DNA from: an uncultured Clostridia bacterium
GTDB lineage: Bacteria > Bacillota > Clostridia > UMGS1810
Assembly: GCA_934463165.1 (NCBI GenBank)
Contig: CAKSJG010000027.1
Span: forward strand, 1-39,621
Direction of reading: 5' to 3'
DNA length: 39,621 nucleotides
Positions 18,227 through 25,710 of the stretch are shown in pieces. The notes under the pieces are model-generated. The model saw only the letters and a program-made list of their open reading frames with translations, was not told where the DNA came from and did not search any database. The position numbers and the translations under genes are program-made. How positions within the stretch are numbered: position 1 is the first letter of the stretch; the number at the start of each line of letters is the position of its first letter.

Positions 18227-19546
18227 TCACGTACAGTGCCTGAAATTTTTATCGGTGCAAAGACGCGCCGCAACAAGCCCGATCGGAAGCGCAATCACGA
18301 TAATTATCGCCTTGGTGATCCAGAGTGCGCCGGTGCCGATATCGGCAAGACCGAGGTGATATATTCCGCGGTACATAAAAAGCCCCGGAACCATAATTAC
18401 AATCGACGGCACGGTAAGAGCAATACGCGGAAAACCGATTTTACCCTTTACGACAGACGCAATAAGCCCTGCGCAAAATGCACCGATAAACGCCGCAAGA
18501 CCGACCGGAGCGCCGAGGTAATCTATAATTTCAAGCCTGAGAGTGTTGCTGATCATCCCGATTATGCCGGCAGTAAACGCCATTTTGTGCGTACTGTTGA
18601 ACATAAGCGAAAAGTTATACACGCCCAAAAAGCTTGCAATGAGCCTTAGTATAATCATAACTGCAGGCTGTATCTTCAGCGCGGCAAAATCTGCAGGCTG
18701 AAATCTGCATATCATTGCCGTTGCCCAGCCCGTCATTGTTGCAACAATTATTATCATCACCGCATATGCAACTCTCTCAAGCCCCGAGCGCATGTCAAGC
18801 TTAGCCATATCTATCCCGCCGGTTATAAGCGGGAAACCGGGGATAACATAAAGCATGGCGCAAATGTAGCCTGCCTGATGAATTTTTGATATGCTGAATA
18901 TATTCTGCGCCACAATAACCGTGAGGACATACATAAGGCATGCCGCCGCAACGCTTACGCCGACATTCGCAAATAGCGAAATTTTGCGCTCCAGCATTTT
19001 TTTGCGGACAAAATTGCCTGCGCCCGCGCCGAAGAATGCGCAGATAACCTCAGCCCAGCCTCCGCCGAGAAGAAACGCGAATGCTCCGCATGCCAGACCT
19101 GCCGCAAGACCGAGAACGGGCGCGCTGTAATTTTCTTTTTTAGACTGTATTTTATCAAGCAACTCATGGAACTGTTTTACGGAATATTTGCTTGCCTTAT
19201 CGGGAAATTCACGGACAAATTTTTCAAGCGCATAAAGCTTGTCGGTGTTTACACCGGTTGACGGTATGGAAAGACACTGAGAATATGTTTCGTCTCCGAG
19301 AATGCATGTGCACTCAATTGAAACAAGACCGATATCCGCAAAACACGATATACCGAGACTCCTCGATACGGCGTTCATATAGCTTCTTACCCTCCATGCA
19401 CCCGTACCTACCGAAAGCATCATCATTCCGACTCTTCCGACAAGCGTCGCCTTTTCTTTAAGGCTTGCATCTGTCGCAGCATCGCCGTCGCCGTGTGCAA
19501 TTTCCTGCCAATGCACACTCATATGCTGTTTTTTTATTTTTGCCAT
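18227..19546 (-). CDS. Threonine/serine exporter family membrane protein (ThrE, fused form)
   Basis: 439 residues. An N-terminal soluble portion (about 1-140, with LVGRVGMMMLSVGTGAWRV) is followed by about ten membrane segments from residue 140. This is the fused arrangement of the two ThrE family domains that many Firmicutes encode as separate proteins. It probably exports threonine, serine or small peptides; substrate is not readable. AAGGA lies about 8 nt before the ATG and a consensus promoter lies about 60 bp upstream. It is monocistronic or read into the DUF559 gene, since the 44-bp gap between them has no terminator. Confidence 0.82.
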   Translation of the reverse strand: MAKIKKQHMSVHWQEIAHGDGDAATDASLKEKATLVGRVGMMMLSVGTGAWRVRSYMNAVSRSLGISCFADIGLVSIECTCILGDETYSQCLSIPSTGVNTDKLYALEKFVREFPDKASKYSVKQFHELLDKIQSKKENYSAPVLGLAAGLACGAFAFLLGGGWAEVICAFFGAGAGNFVRKKMLERKISLFANVGVSVAAACLMYVLTVIVAQNIFSISKIHQAGYICAMLYVIPGFPLITGGIDMAKLDMRSGLERVAYAVMIIIVATMTGWATAMICRFQPADFAALKIQPAVMIILRLIASFLGVYNFSLMFNSTHKMAFTAGIIGMISNTLRLEIIDYLGAPVGLAAFIGAFCAGLIASVVKGKIGFPRIALTVPSIVIMVPGLFMYRGIYHLGLADIGTGALWITKAIIIVIALPIGLVAARLCTDKNFRHCT

Positions 19547-19603
19547 TTTGCAATATCCTTTCTATTTTGAAGCAATCTTTGAGCGATAAAATTTTATAAT
19601 GTA

Positions 19604-19632
19604 ATTATATCATATGTTATTATAAAAATCAA
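19604..19632 (-). promoter_or_regulatory. Promoter of the thrE-like gene
   Basis: TTGATT (19627-19632), 17 bp, TATAAT (19604-19609) on the minus strand, just downstream of the two terminators that end the upstream operon. Confidence 0.7.
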
Positions 19633-19637
19633 TGACA

Positions 19638-19670
19638 AAAGCTGTGTAACCGCTAAAGTTACACAGCTTT
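19638..19670. terminator. Hairpin with 13-bp stem, second terminator
   Basis: AAAGCTGTGTAAC (19638-19650) pairs perfectly with 19658-19670 around a 7-nt loop, with T/A runs on both sides. It follows the terminator at 19686-19720 and could work in either direction. Confidence 0.7.
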
Positions 19671-19685
19671 TTAAAATTTCTTTAT

Positions 19686-19720
19686 ACAAAAATCCGCCCT
19701 GTGCAATCACAAGACGGATT
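19686..19720 (-). terminator. Intrinsic terminator after the SDR stump
   Basis: Arms 19708-19720 and 19691-19703 pair over 13 bp (two G-U) with a CAAT/ATTG loop, followed by T residues on the minus strand; 18 bp after the SDR stop. Confidence 0.75.
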
Positions 19721-19738
19721 CCTCCGTGTATTTATTTT

Positions 19739-20155
19739 TTAAAGCTTCCTTCTGCAGCCGTTTTCAATCATTGACGGCAAGCAAGCCTTTGAAAAATACA
19801 CCGTGCCCATAAGATTTATGTTTATAATCCCGAGCCATTCCTCACTCGTCATTTCAACAAAGGGTTTTGAAATCCTCCAGATTGCCGCGTTGTTAACCAA
19901 TATGTCTGTTTTCCCGAAGTGATTTATTGCTTCCTGAACCACGGAGTTTACCGTCTTTTCGTCGCTTACGTCGCATTTGTAAATCAAGGCTTCAACTCCG
20001 AATTTTTCGGCTTCTTCCTTCACCTTTTCAAGACCCTCATAATTGATATCGGTGAGAACGAGATTTGCCCCGCCCTCGGCAAGAAGCAATGCAACCGCCC
20101 TGCCTATTCCGACGGATGCACCCGTAATTACGGCTGTTTTTCCTTTAAAATTCAT
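19739..20155 (-). pseudogene. C-terminally truncated short-chain dehydrogenase
   Basis: 138 residues against the usual 240-260. The cofactor half is intact: TGASVGIGRA (Rossmann glycine motif), CDVSD and ILVNNAA. The protein ends at ACLPSMIENGCRRKL, just before the catalytic Ser-Tyr-Lys region, so no SDR activity is expected. Similarity to full-length family members stops after SMIENG, consistent with a deletion that placed it next to the terminator. The ATG at 20155 has GGAG upstream. It follows the dehydroquinase-like gene by 45 bp, in one operon. Confidence 0.75.
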
Positions 20156-20200
20156 AATATATTCTCCTCTCAAAAATTTGTTTTATCAAATTTATACCAG

Positions 20201-20947
20201 TTATATTTCAATTACATCCCTGATAAGCCTGATATCTTTTAAAAGCGGCTGAACCGGAGTTGCAAGCTCATCATATTCATGCACGCAAAGATACATGCAG
20301 CAGCCGAGAGCAGGGCCGATTCTTCTTAAAATTCTGCATTCGCCGCCGCATAAAAACAAAAATGGGATTTTTAAATTTTCTTTAAGCATGTTAATAATTT
20401 TCAGATTTTCTATCTGCTGCGCCGCTGTTTCTGCACCGGTGACGATTTTGCATATATCCGCACCGCGGCTCTGATGCTCAAGGGCAATTTCCAAAACTCT
20501 TTCCGCTTCGGTATATTTAAACACATGCGAGCTCATAAGTGCCTTTGCGCCCTTTTTATGCAGAGAGCAAATAAGCTCCTTTTGTTTTTCTACGGCATAT
20601 TTATCGGTTGTAAGCTCACCCTCCTGCCTGTCAAAGCAATCGCCCATAACGTCGCATATATCCGCACCGCAGCCGGCAAGCTCAAGAAGCTCATCGGCAA
20701 GCATATCGTCCGTTTTACCGTCGTTTTTGGTATGACGGTAGTTTGTTACATACACCGGTCTTCCGCCGGCATGTTCAAACAAATCGCGGTATACCTCGGC
20801 TTTTCGGAATTTTGCCTCCATTTGTTCAAACTGTATTCCGAATGCTTCCGCACCCTCGGAAATTGACATGTTCATTAATTCTTTTACCCTTGTCGGATTA
20901 TTCGCCTGCACCATAACGGTAATGAGCGGTTTTCCGTTAAAATCCAT
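20201..20947 (-). CDS. Type I 3-dehydroquinate dehydratase-like protein
   Basis: 248 residues, typical for the class I DHQase TIM barrel. His141 (LMSSHVFKY) and Lys167 (GADICKIVT) align with the catalytic His/Schiff-base Lys of type I enzymes, and TPVQPLLKDIR resembles the C-terminal substrate loop. The sequence is otherwise divergent (GIQFEQM replaces the usual EFRxD strand), and no other shikimate gene is nearby. An alternative is a related Schiff-base lyase on a quinate-like or sugar-derived substrate; the adjacent SDR stump and divergent AraC gene suggest a catabolic operon. AAGGATGTG lies upstream of the ATG. Confidence 0.7.
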   Translation of the reverse strand: MDFNGKPLITVMVQANNPTRVKELMNMSISEGAEAFGIQFEQMEAKFRKAEVYRDLFEHAGGRPVYVTNYRHTKNDGKTDDMLADELLELAGCGADICDVMGDCFDRQEGELTTDKYAVEKQKELICSLHKKGAKALMSSHVFKYTEAERVLEIALEHQSRGADICKIVTGAETAAQQIENLKIINMLKENLKIPFLFLCGGECRILRRIGPALGCCMYLCVHEYDELATPVQPLLKDIRLIRDVIEI

Positions 20948-21080
20948 TTTATCACATCCTTATTTTATATGTTTTTATAGTTAATTGTAAAATTACAAAA
21001 TATCTTATTTAAAGCACATTCTGCGATATCATTTTATTTACATTTTCTCCCGTAAACAGATGAAAATGTTTATTTTTCAT

Positions 21081-21235
21081 CGGAACGGTGTGGGCACCGT
21101 TCCCTACAAATAAATTGACAGGTATGTTTTCAATTAACTAATTGGTTTTAACGAAAATTTGCAATAAAACCATATTTAATAATTAACTGCAAACTTGTAA
21201 TTACTACGTAGGCAGCGTGCACCACAGCGTTCCGC
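21081..21235. repeat. 155-bp inverted-REP element, copy A
   Basis: Left end 21081-21107 (palindrome CGGAACGGTG...CACCGTTCC then CTAC) and right end 21208-21235 (GTAGG...CCGC, degenerate) are inverted to each other around an AT-rich core. It is similar along its length to copy B at 22345-22500. It lies between the divergent dehydroquinase-like and AraC genes; the rest of 20948-21373 holds only AT-rich promoter-type sequence. Confidence 0.8.
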
Positions 21236-21373
21236 AAAAATTTATCCGCATTTTTTACATTTTTATTTTACAATCACCTATTATATATTTTTATTATAAT
21301 CTCAAGATAACGGATTTTCAATGTGTAAAACAATATTGCTTTGATGTTTCCGATACTTTTTCGGCATATTTTG

Positions 21374-21402
21374 TTGATTTTTTTGATTAAATAATATATA
21401 AT
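21374..21402 (+). promoter_or_regulatory. Promoter of the first AraC-type gene
   Basis: TTGATT (21374-21379), 17 bp, TATAAT (21397-21402), 31 bp before the start codon. Confidence 0.7.
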
Positions 21403-21433
21403 TATATTTAAAGATAAATTCGGGGTGATTTTT

Positions 21434-22192
21434 ATGAACATACTCGGGAAAGCGGTAATCACGGATATATGCGGGATTTTTACGGTTATGTCACCGAGAG
21501 GAAAATCGGAAAAAATTAATAACAGAAAATGCTGGGGAATATCATTTTGCATTGACGGAAAGATTACGTACACACACAGGGGCATAAATGTAATATCCGA
21601 CAAAGACCATGCCGTCATTCTCCCCGAAGGGCAGGACTATTCAATACACGGAGATAAAACCGGCAGCTTCCCGGTTATAAATTTCAAATGCAGCGAGACG
21701 CTCTGCGACACCGTTATCTCTCTGCCGATTGAGCACGCAAAGTCTTTCATCAGGGATTTTGAAAGAATGAAGGCGCTGTCTCTTTTTGAAGAAAACAGGC
21801 AAAAAGTAATGAGCATTTTTTACGACATGCTTTTTCGTATTTCATCACAGGACATTTCGGGGGGAATAATATCTCCCGCAATTGAAATGATTGAAAACAG
21901 ATATGCCGACCCGAGCCTTACAAATGCCGTGCTTGCAGCAAAATGCAACATCAGCGAAGTATATTTCAGAAAGGTATTTGCCGAGAAATACAAAACCACA
22001 CCAAAGAAATATATATCGGAAATACGCATCAGCAAAGCAAAGGGGCTTTTGGCGGAGGGGTGCATGAAGATTGCTTCGGTTGCAAAATGCTGCGGATTTT
22101 CAAATCAATATCATTTCTGCAGGGTATTTAAGCAAAAAACCGGGCTTACTCCCACGGAATATACGGAGAAATATAAGATATATAAAATTTGA
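21434..22192 (+). CDS. AraC-family transcriptional regulator
   Basis: 252 residues from the ATG at 21434, preceded by GGGGTG; the upstream GTG at 21425 lies within that site and is unlikely. The N-terminal half is a cupin-like sensor (KINNRKCWGISFCIDGK... AVILPEGQDYSIHG). The C-terminal 100 residues are a double helix-turn-helix AraC domain: LTNAVLAAKCNISEVYFRKV and IASVAKCCGFSNQYHFCRVF followed by KTGLTPTEY. It is divergent from the dehydroquinase-like operon, a likely target. The gene is flanked on both sides by copies of the same 155-bp element in the same orientation. No terminator was seen after it. Confidence 0.88.
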   Translation: MNILGKAVITDICGIFTVMSPRGKSEKINNRKCWGISFCIDGKITYTHRGINVISDKDHAVILPEGQDYSIHGDKTGSFPVINFKCSETLCDTVISLPIEHAKSFIRDFERMKALSLFEENRQKVMSIFYDMLFRISSQDISGGIISPAIEMIENRYADPSLTNAVLAAKCNISEVYFRKVFAEKYKTTPKKYISEIRISKAKGLLAEGCMKIASVAKCCGFSNQYHFCRVFKQKTGLTPTEYTEKYKIYKI

Positions 22193-22277
22193 GTTTTCGG
22201 ACCGCATCGGAGTCGGATTATATGAGGTTAAGCTCACGTCAATATCCGAACACTCTCATTTTATCGCAAGGAAGAGA

Positions 22278-22300
22278 GCCTCCCCTTGCACAGTGGAGGC
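22278..22300. repeat. GC-rich hairpin related to the repeats near 17.5 kb
   Basis: CCTCCCCTTGCACAGTGGAGGC differs at one base from 17492-17513. The arms GCCTCC/GGAGGC form a short hairpin. Confidence 0.65.
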
Positions 22301-22344
22301 ACTATTTCTTGCATTTAATTGTATTATTTTGTATGTTTTATGAA

Positions 22345-22500
22345 GCGGAACGGTGTGGTCACCGTTCCCTACGAATAAATTGACAGGTATGTTTTCAATT
22401 TATAAATTAGTTTAAACGAAAATTTGTAATAAGCTTCTGTTTAATAATTATCCGCAATTTTACAATAACTGTGTAGGGAACGGTGACCACACCGTTCCGC
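22345..22500. repeat. 156-bp inverted-REP element, copy B (perfect ends)
   Basis: The 28-bp ends 22345-22372 and 22473-22500 are perfect inverted repeats, each itself a palindrome (GGAACGGTG/CACCGTTCC) carrying GTAG at its inner side. The core (ATAAATTGACAGGTATGTTT...) matches copy A. No coding capacity; a non-autonomous element. Confidence 0.9.
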
Positions 22501-22560
22501 TTGCACATCATAAATACAATCGTATAATAACAGGCAAGAACATCTGTCTGACGGGCGAGG

Positions 22561-22658
22561 GGTTAGGGTATACTTTTTATTTTTTGATTGAAAGCGAGTT
22601 TCAGCGCTACTGCACTGCCTGTTTGAGCTTTCCAAAAAATCAAAAGTATACCCTAACC
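22561..22658. repeat. 98-bp element with terminal inverted repeats
   Basis: GGTTAGGGTATACTTTT at 22561-22577 is perfectly inverted at 22642-22658, and the match continues imperfectly to about 30 bp. The core is too short to code. MITE-like or a large RNA hairpin. Confidence 0.75.
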
Positions 22659-22710
22659 GCAATGCCGACGGATGATAAGCTTACCAAAGTTCGGATATTG
22701 ACGCGTGCGG

Positions 22711-22988
22711 TTAAGCTCATGGGAATTGAACCCAATGTGGTCTAAAAAGGAAAATTTTGCATAATACTGCAGAAAATTCATCAAATATACGTCAGTATTA
22801 TTTTCGAATTTTCTTTGTCTGATACAAAATTTTTTCTTTTTTGACTCTTTGACCCTTTGTTTAGAAAAATTATTTGTATTTTCAATGCGGAGGACGCAGA
22901 CAGGCTGACGCCTTTCAAGGACGACAAATTGAAAAGACTTTAATTTTTCAAACAAAGGGCATATCGGGTTCAGTTCCCGTGGGCTTAA
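22711..22988. repeat. Nested inverted-repeat element with T-arm-like ends
   Basis: Outer arms 22711-22734 and 22965-22988 pair at 23 of 24 positions as plus-strand RNA, three as G-U. Inner arms 22853-22886 and 22928-22959 (CCCTTTGTTT...CAAACAAAGGG) form a second hairpin. The outer arms contain GGGTTCAATTCCC on one strand, like a tRNA T-arm. No protein gene is credible here; with 22193-22710 this forms a 0.9-kb repeat-filled intergenic region. Confidence 0.6.
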
Positions 22989-23080
22989 GAATTGAACCTC
23001 ATCCCCTATCGGATATATAAAACTTTAAGCGTCTTTTTAGTCAAAAACCCACAAATCAGTTTATTAAATCAAAATTGTTG

Positions 23081-23109
23081 TTGCCGATTTCGGGAATTTA
23101 TGGTATGAT
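23081..23109 (+). promoter_or_regulatory. Probable promoter of the symporter gene
   Basis: TTGCCG (23081-23086), 17 bp, TATGAT (23104-23109). It implies a leader of about 115 nt. Confidence 0.55.
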
Positions 23110-23128
23110 AGATGTTTGTATGGGGGAA

Positions 23129-23231
23129 TGCCGAACCTTTTAATTGCGGCAGACCGAAGATTACTGTGCTTTATCTGCCCACGGTAAAAAGCATATTATA
23201 TAATTGTGGGCAGAAAGGCTATGAATTATTA
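23129..23231 (+). promoter_or_regulatory. Structured leader with hairpins and a 3-codon ORF
   Basis: TGCCG/CGGCA (23129-23133, 23147-23151) and an 8-bp hairpin CTGCCCAC/GTGGGCAG (23175-23182, 23206-23213) precede AAAGG at 23214-23218. A mini-ORF ATG-AAT-TAT-TAA starts at 23221 and its stop overlaps the symporter start (TAATG). It matches no riboswitch class I know. Confidence 0.4.
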
Positions 23232-24614
23232 ATGAAAAGAGAAAAATTCGGGTCTCGTCTGGGCTTTATTCTTATCTCGGCGGGATGCGCAATAGGACTC
23301 GGAAATGTATACCGTTTTCCGATAACAACGGGAAGCTACGGCGGAGCGGTTTTTGTGCTTGTGTATCTTTTGTTTCTTGTGCTTCTCGGTATTCCGTCAA
23401 TGACGGCGGAGCTCGCTGTCGGAAGAGCAAGCCAAAGAAGCATCGCGTCATCGTTTGAGGTGCTCGAAAAACCCGGTCAGAAATGGCATTTTATGAAATT
23501 CCTCGGAATAGGCGGAAACTATCTTCTGATGATGTTTTATACCGTTATTTCGGGCTGGATGGTTATCTATTTCTTCAAGTATCTCAGCGGATCGATTATA
23601 TCCGTTCCCAAAGAAGAAATGGGCAGCCTCTTCGGCTCTGTGGTTACAAACACGGGTCTTGTTACAATAGCGACATTTGCGGTTATTCTGATCTGCTTCG
23701 GAATATGCTCTCTCGGACTTCAAAACGGCGTTGAAAAGATTACAAAGGTCATGATGCTTGCGCTTTTCGTGCTTATGATAGGGCTTGCAATTTATTGCTG
23801 CATGCTCCCGAACGCTGCGGAAGGACTCAAATTTTATCTTGTTCCGTCTATGAAGCATTTTAAAAATGCCGGAATATGGACGGTTATATGCTCGGCTATG
23901 GGGCAGGCATTTTTCACCTTAAGCGTAGGTATGGGATCTATCGCAATATTCGGAAGCTACATAAAAAAAGACAGGAGACTGCTCGGAGAAAGCATAACAA
24001 TCGTAAGCCTCGATACGATGGTTGCAATAATATCGGGTCTTATAATCTTCCCGGCATGCTTTACATATAACAACGGTGTGACGGCAGATGCCGGAACGGT
24101 CGGCGCAAGCTTTCTGTTTACAACGCTTTCAAGCATATTCAATACTATGGAGGGCGGCAGAATTATAGGAGCGCTCTTCTTCATGTTTATGATATTCGCA
24201 TCGTTTTCAACGGTTATCGCCGTATTTGAAAACATCATGTCATTCTGGCTGGAGCTTACAAGCTTCGGCAGAAAGAAAGTCGCTCTTATAAATATCGTTT
24301 TGCTTATCGTGCTCTCAATGCCTGCAGTTCTCGGGCTCAGCGTATGGTCATCGGTAAGCATAGGCTCAAAGGGAATAATGGATATCGAAGACTTCATAAT
24401 CAGCAATAACATCCTTCCCCTCGGAGCGCTCTTTTACGTTGTGTTTTGCACAAATAACAAGCACGGCTGGGGCTGGAGTAATTTCATTAAAGAAACAAAT
24501 ACCGGCAAGGGTCTGAGATTCCCCAAGGGTATCAGAATATACGTTAAATACGTTCTTCCGCTCATAATATTCCTTGTATGGGCGCAGACATATATAAACA
24601 TGATTTTCAATTGA
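23232..24614 (+). CDS. Sodium:neurotransmitter symporter family (SNF/NSS) transporter
   Basis: 460 residues from MKREKFGSRLGFIL; an in-frame upstream start at 23112 would add 40 residues that look unrelated and lie in the leader. The protein has about 11-12 membrane helices. TM1 carries the NSS signature SAGCAIGLGNVYRFP, in which the unwound GLGN region binds substrate and sodium, followed by SYGGAVF and GIPSMTAELAVGR. Bacterial relatives import amino acids such as tryptophan, leucine or tyrosine with sodium; the substrate cannot be read here. The ribosome site AAAGG is 13 nt from this ATG but 2 nt from a mini-ORF whose stop overlaps it. A strong bidirectional terminator follows. Confidence 0.9.
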   Translation: MKREKFGSRLGFILISAGCAIGLGNVYRFPITTGSYGGAVFVLVYLLFLVLLGIPSMTAELAVGRASQRSIASSFEVLEKPGQKWHFMKFLGIGGNYLLMMFYTVISGWMVIYFFKYLSGSIISVPKEEMGSLFGSVVTNTGLVTIATFAVILICFGICSLGLQNGVEKITKVMMLALFVLMIGLAIYCCMLPNAAEGLKFYLVPSMKHFKNAGIWTVICSAMGQAFFTLSVGMGSIAIFGSYIKKDRRLLGESITIVSLDTMVAIISGLIIFPACFTYNNGVTADAGTVGASFLFTTLSSIFNTMEGGRIIGALFFMFMIFASFSTVIAVFENIMSFWLELTSFGRKKVALINIVLLIVLSMPAVLGLSVWSSVSIGSKGIMDIEDFIISNNILPLGALFYVVFCTNNKHGWGWSNFIKETNTGKGLRFPKGIRIYVKYVLPLIIFLVWAQTYINMIFN

Positions 24615-24635
24615 TTATTTTATGATTAAAAAGCA

Positions 24636-24677
24636 AAAGCCGTCACGGAAAAGAATTTTCTTTTCCGTGACGGCTTT
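24636..24677. terminator. Bidirectional terminator between convergent genes
   Basis: A 20-bp perfect stem (24636-24655 with 24658-24677) with GC-rich core GCCGTCACGG and A/T flanks. It serves the symporter on the plus strand and the AraC gene on the minus strand, whose stop is 3 bp away. Confidence 0.9.
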
Positions 24678-24679
24678 AT

Positions 24680-25507
24680 TTAATCCGCTTTAAACTTTTT
24701 CGGTGAAACACCCGTATGCTTTTTAAACAGGCGCGAAAAATAGTTTTGATCTTCAATGCCTATTTTTCTTGCGGTTTCGTTAACTGAAAGATACGTATTT
24801 TCAAGCAGCTCGACAGCCTTTGTCATTTTCAGGTTTATTATATACCTCTTCGGGCTTATACCCAATGCAGATTTAAAAATATGCGTAAATCTGCTTGTAC
24901 TCATATTGCAAAATGCGGCATATTCCGAAACGGATTTGTTTTGGTCTAATTCATGATACATTTTGTCGCAAACCTTGCTTATGAGATTGCCGGTTTCACG
25001 CGCGGATTCCGAGCTGCCGTATTCGGCGTATCTCGCCGCAAGAGATAAAATCTGCAGCATATACCCGGCGCACAGCGATTCACAAAAAGGTTTTTGCATG
25101 TGATGTTCTTCAATCATATTCAAAAATGCCGATTCTGTATTTTTGTCACTTCCGACGGTGTAAATCATTCGGCGGTCAAGCTTCAGAGCGCCGATAATCT
25201 CACTGCATCCCGTTCCGCTGAAATGCACATAATATGACACGGTTTCCACGTCGGCTTTAAACTTGTAGTCTTGCCTTTCGTGCGGCTTATATATGATAAT
25301 GCTGCCTGCCGGCACGCCGATTTCGGATTCTTCGTCCCCGATTTTGCGGTTTACAAAGCAAATTCCCTTTTGTATATATAAAATATGCCAGTCATGCCGC
25401 CCCCGGGGCCGCACGCTGCCGCAGTCTCTGCCGTAGAGATATTGCCTGTCGCAGCTGTTGATATGAAGATACTCGTCGGAGACAAAATCAGACGATAAAT
25501 AATTCAT
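24680..25507 (-). CDS. AraC-family regulator, probably of the nag operon
   Basis: 275 residues. The N-terminal cupin (RPRGRHDWHILYIQKG... GSIIIYKPHERQDY) resembles the AraC sugar-binding arm. The C-terminal domain has both helix-turn-helix units: KSVSEYAAFCNMSTSRFTHI and LSVNETARKIGIEDQNYFSR, ending FKKHTGVSPKKF. The start has only a weak site (GGTGAT). It lies 46 bp after the nagB-nagA-stump cluster on the same strand with no terminator between, so it is probably co-transcribed and may control the cluster through the direct repeats upstream of nagB. The target is inference. Confidence 0.87.
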   Translation of the reverse strand: MNYLSSDFVSDEYLHINSCDRQYLYGRDCGSVRPRGRHDWHILYIQKGICFVNRKIGDEESEIGVPAGSIIIYKPHERQDYKFKADVETVSYYVHFSGTGCSEIIGALKLDRRMIYTVGSDKNTESAFLNMIEEHHMQKPFCESLCAGYMLQILSLAARYAEYGSSESARETGNLISKVCDKMYHELDQNKSVSEYAAFCNMSTSRFTHIFKSALGISPKRYIINLKMTKAVELLENTYLSVNETARKIGIEDQNYFSRLFKKHTGVSPKKFKAD

Positions 25508-25553
25508 TTTTTATCACCACGCCGTTAAAATAATTCGGATTTCTTTAATAATA

Positions 25554-25709
25554 CTACGCGTCCGGCATATTGTCAAGCATGACTTTCGGCAGCTCGGTCA
25601 CATCCTCAACAGGTCTGTTTTTCCATTCCGTCGAGATACACCATGTTGCAGCCCTGCTCATAGATCCCCTGCGTCCGCATCCTATTGATGCTATATTTAC
25701 GGTTTTCAT
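25554..25709 (-). pseudogene. Stump of a Gfo/Idh/MocA-type oxidoreductase
   Basis: A 51-residue frame starting MKTVNIASIGCGRRGSMSRA, i.e. the first strand and NAD-binding glycine turn of Gfo/Idh/MocA enzymes, then sequence that fits no part of that family and a stop (full length is about 330-400). AGGA lies 8 nt upstream and the ATG is 1 bp after the nagA stop, so it was a coupled third gene of the nag operon, now internally deleted. A small expressed peptide cannot be excluded. Confidence 0.5.
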
Positions 25710-25710
25710 A

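Noticed and set aside
22711..22740. Possible tRNA 3' end (GGGTTCAATTCCC T-arm)
   Set aside because: No anticodon arm, D-arm or matching acceptor strand is present upstream on either strand.
22653..22955. A 100-codon minus-strand open frame
   Set aside because: It lies across the inverted-repeat arms, has no ribosome site or recognisable domain, and its composition follows the repeat DNA.
23112..23231. N-terminal 40-residue extension of the symporter
   Set aside because: It has no ribosome site, lies in the structured leader and adds sequence before the conserved NSS N-terminus.
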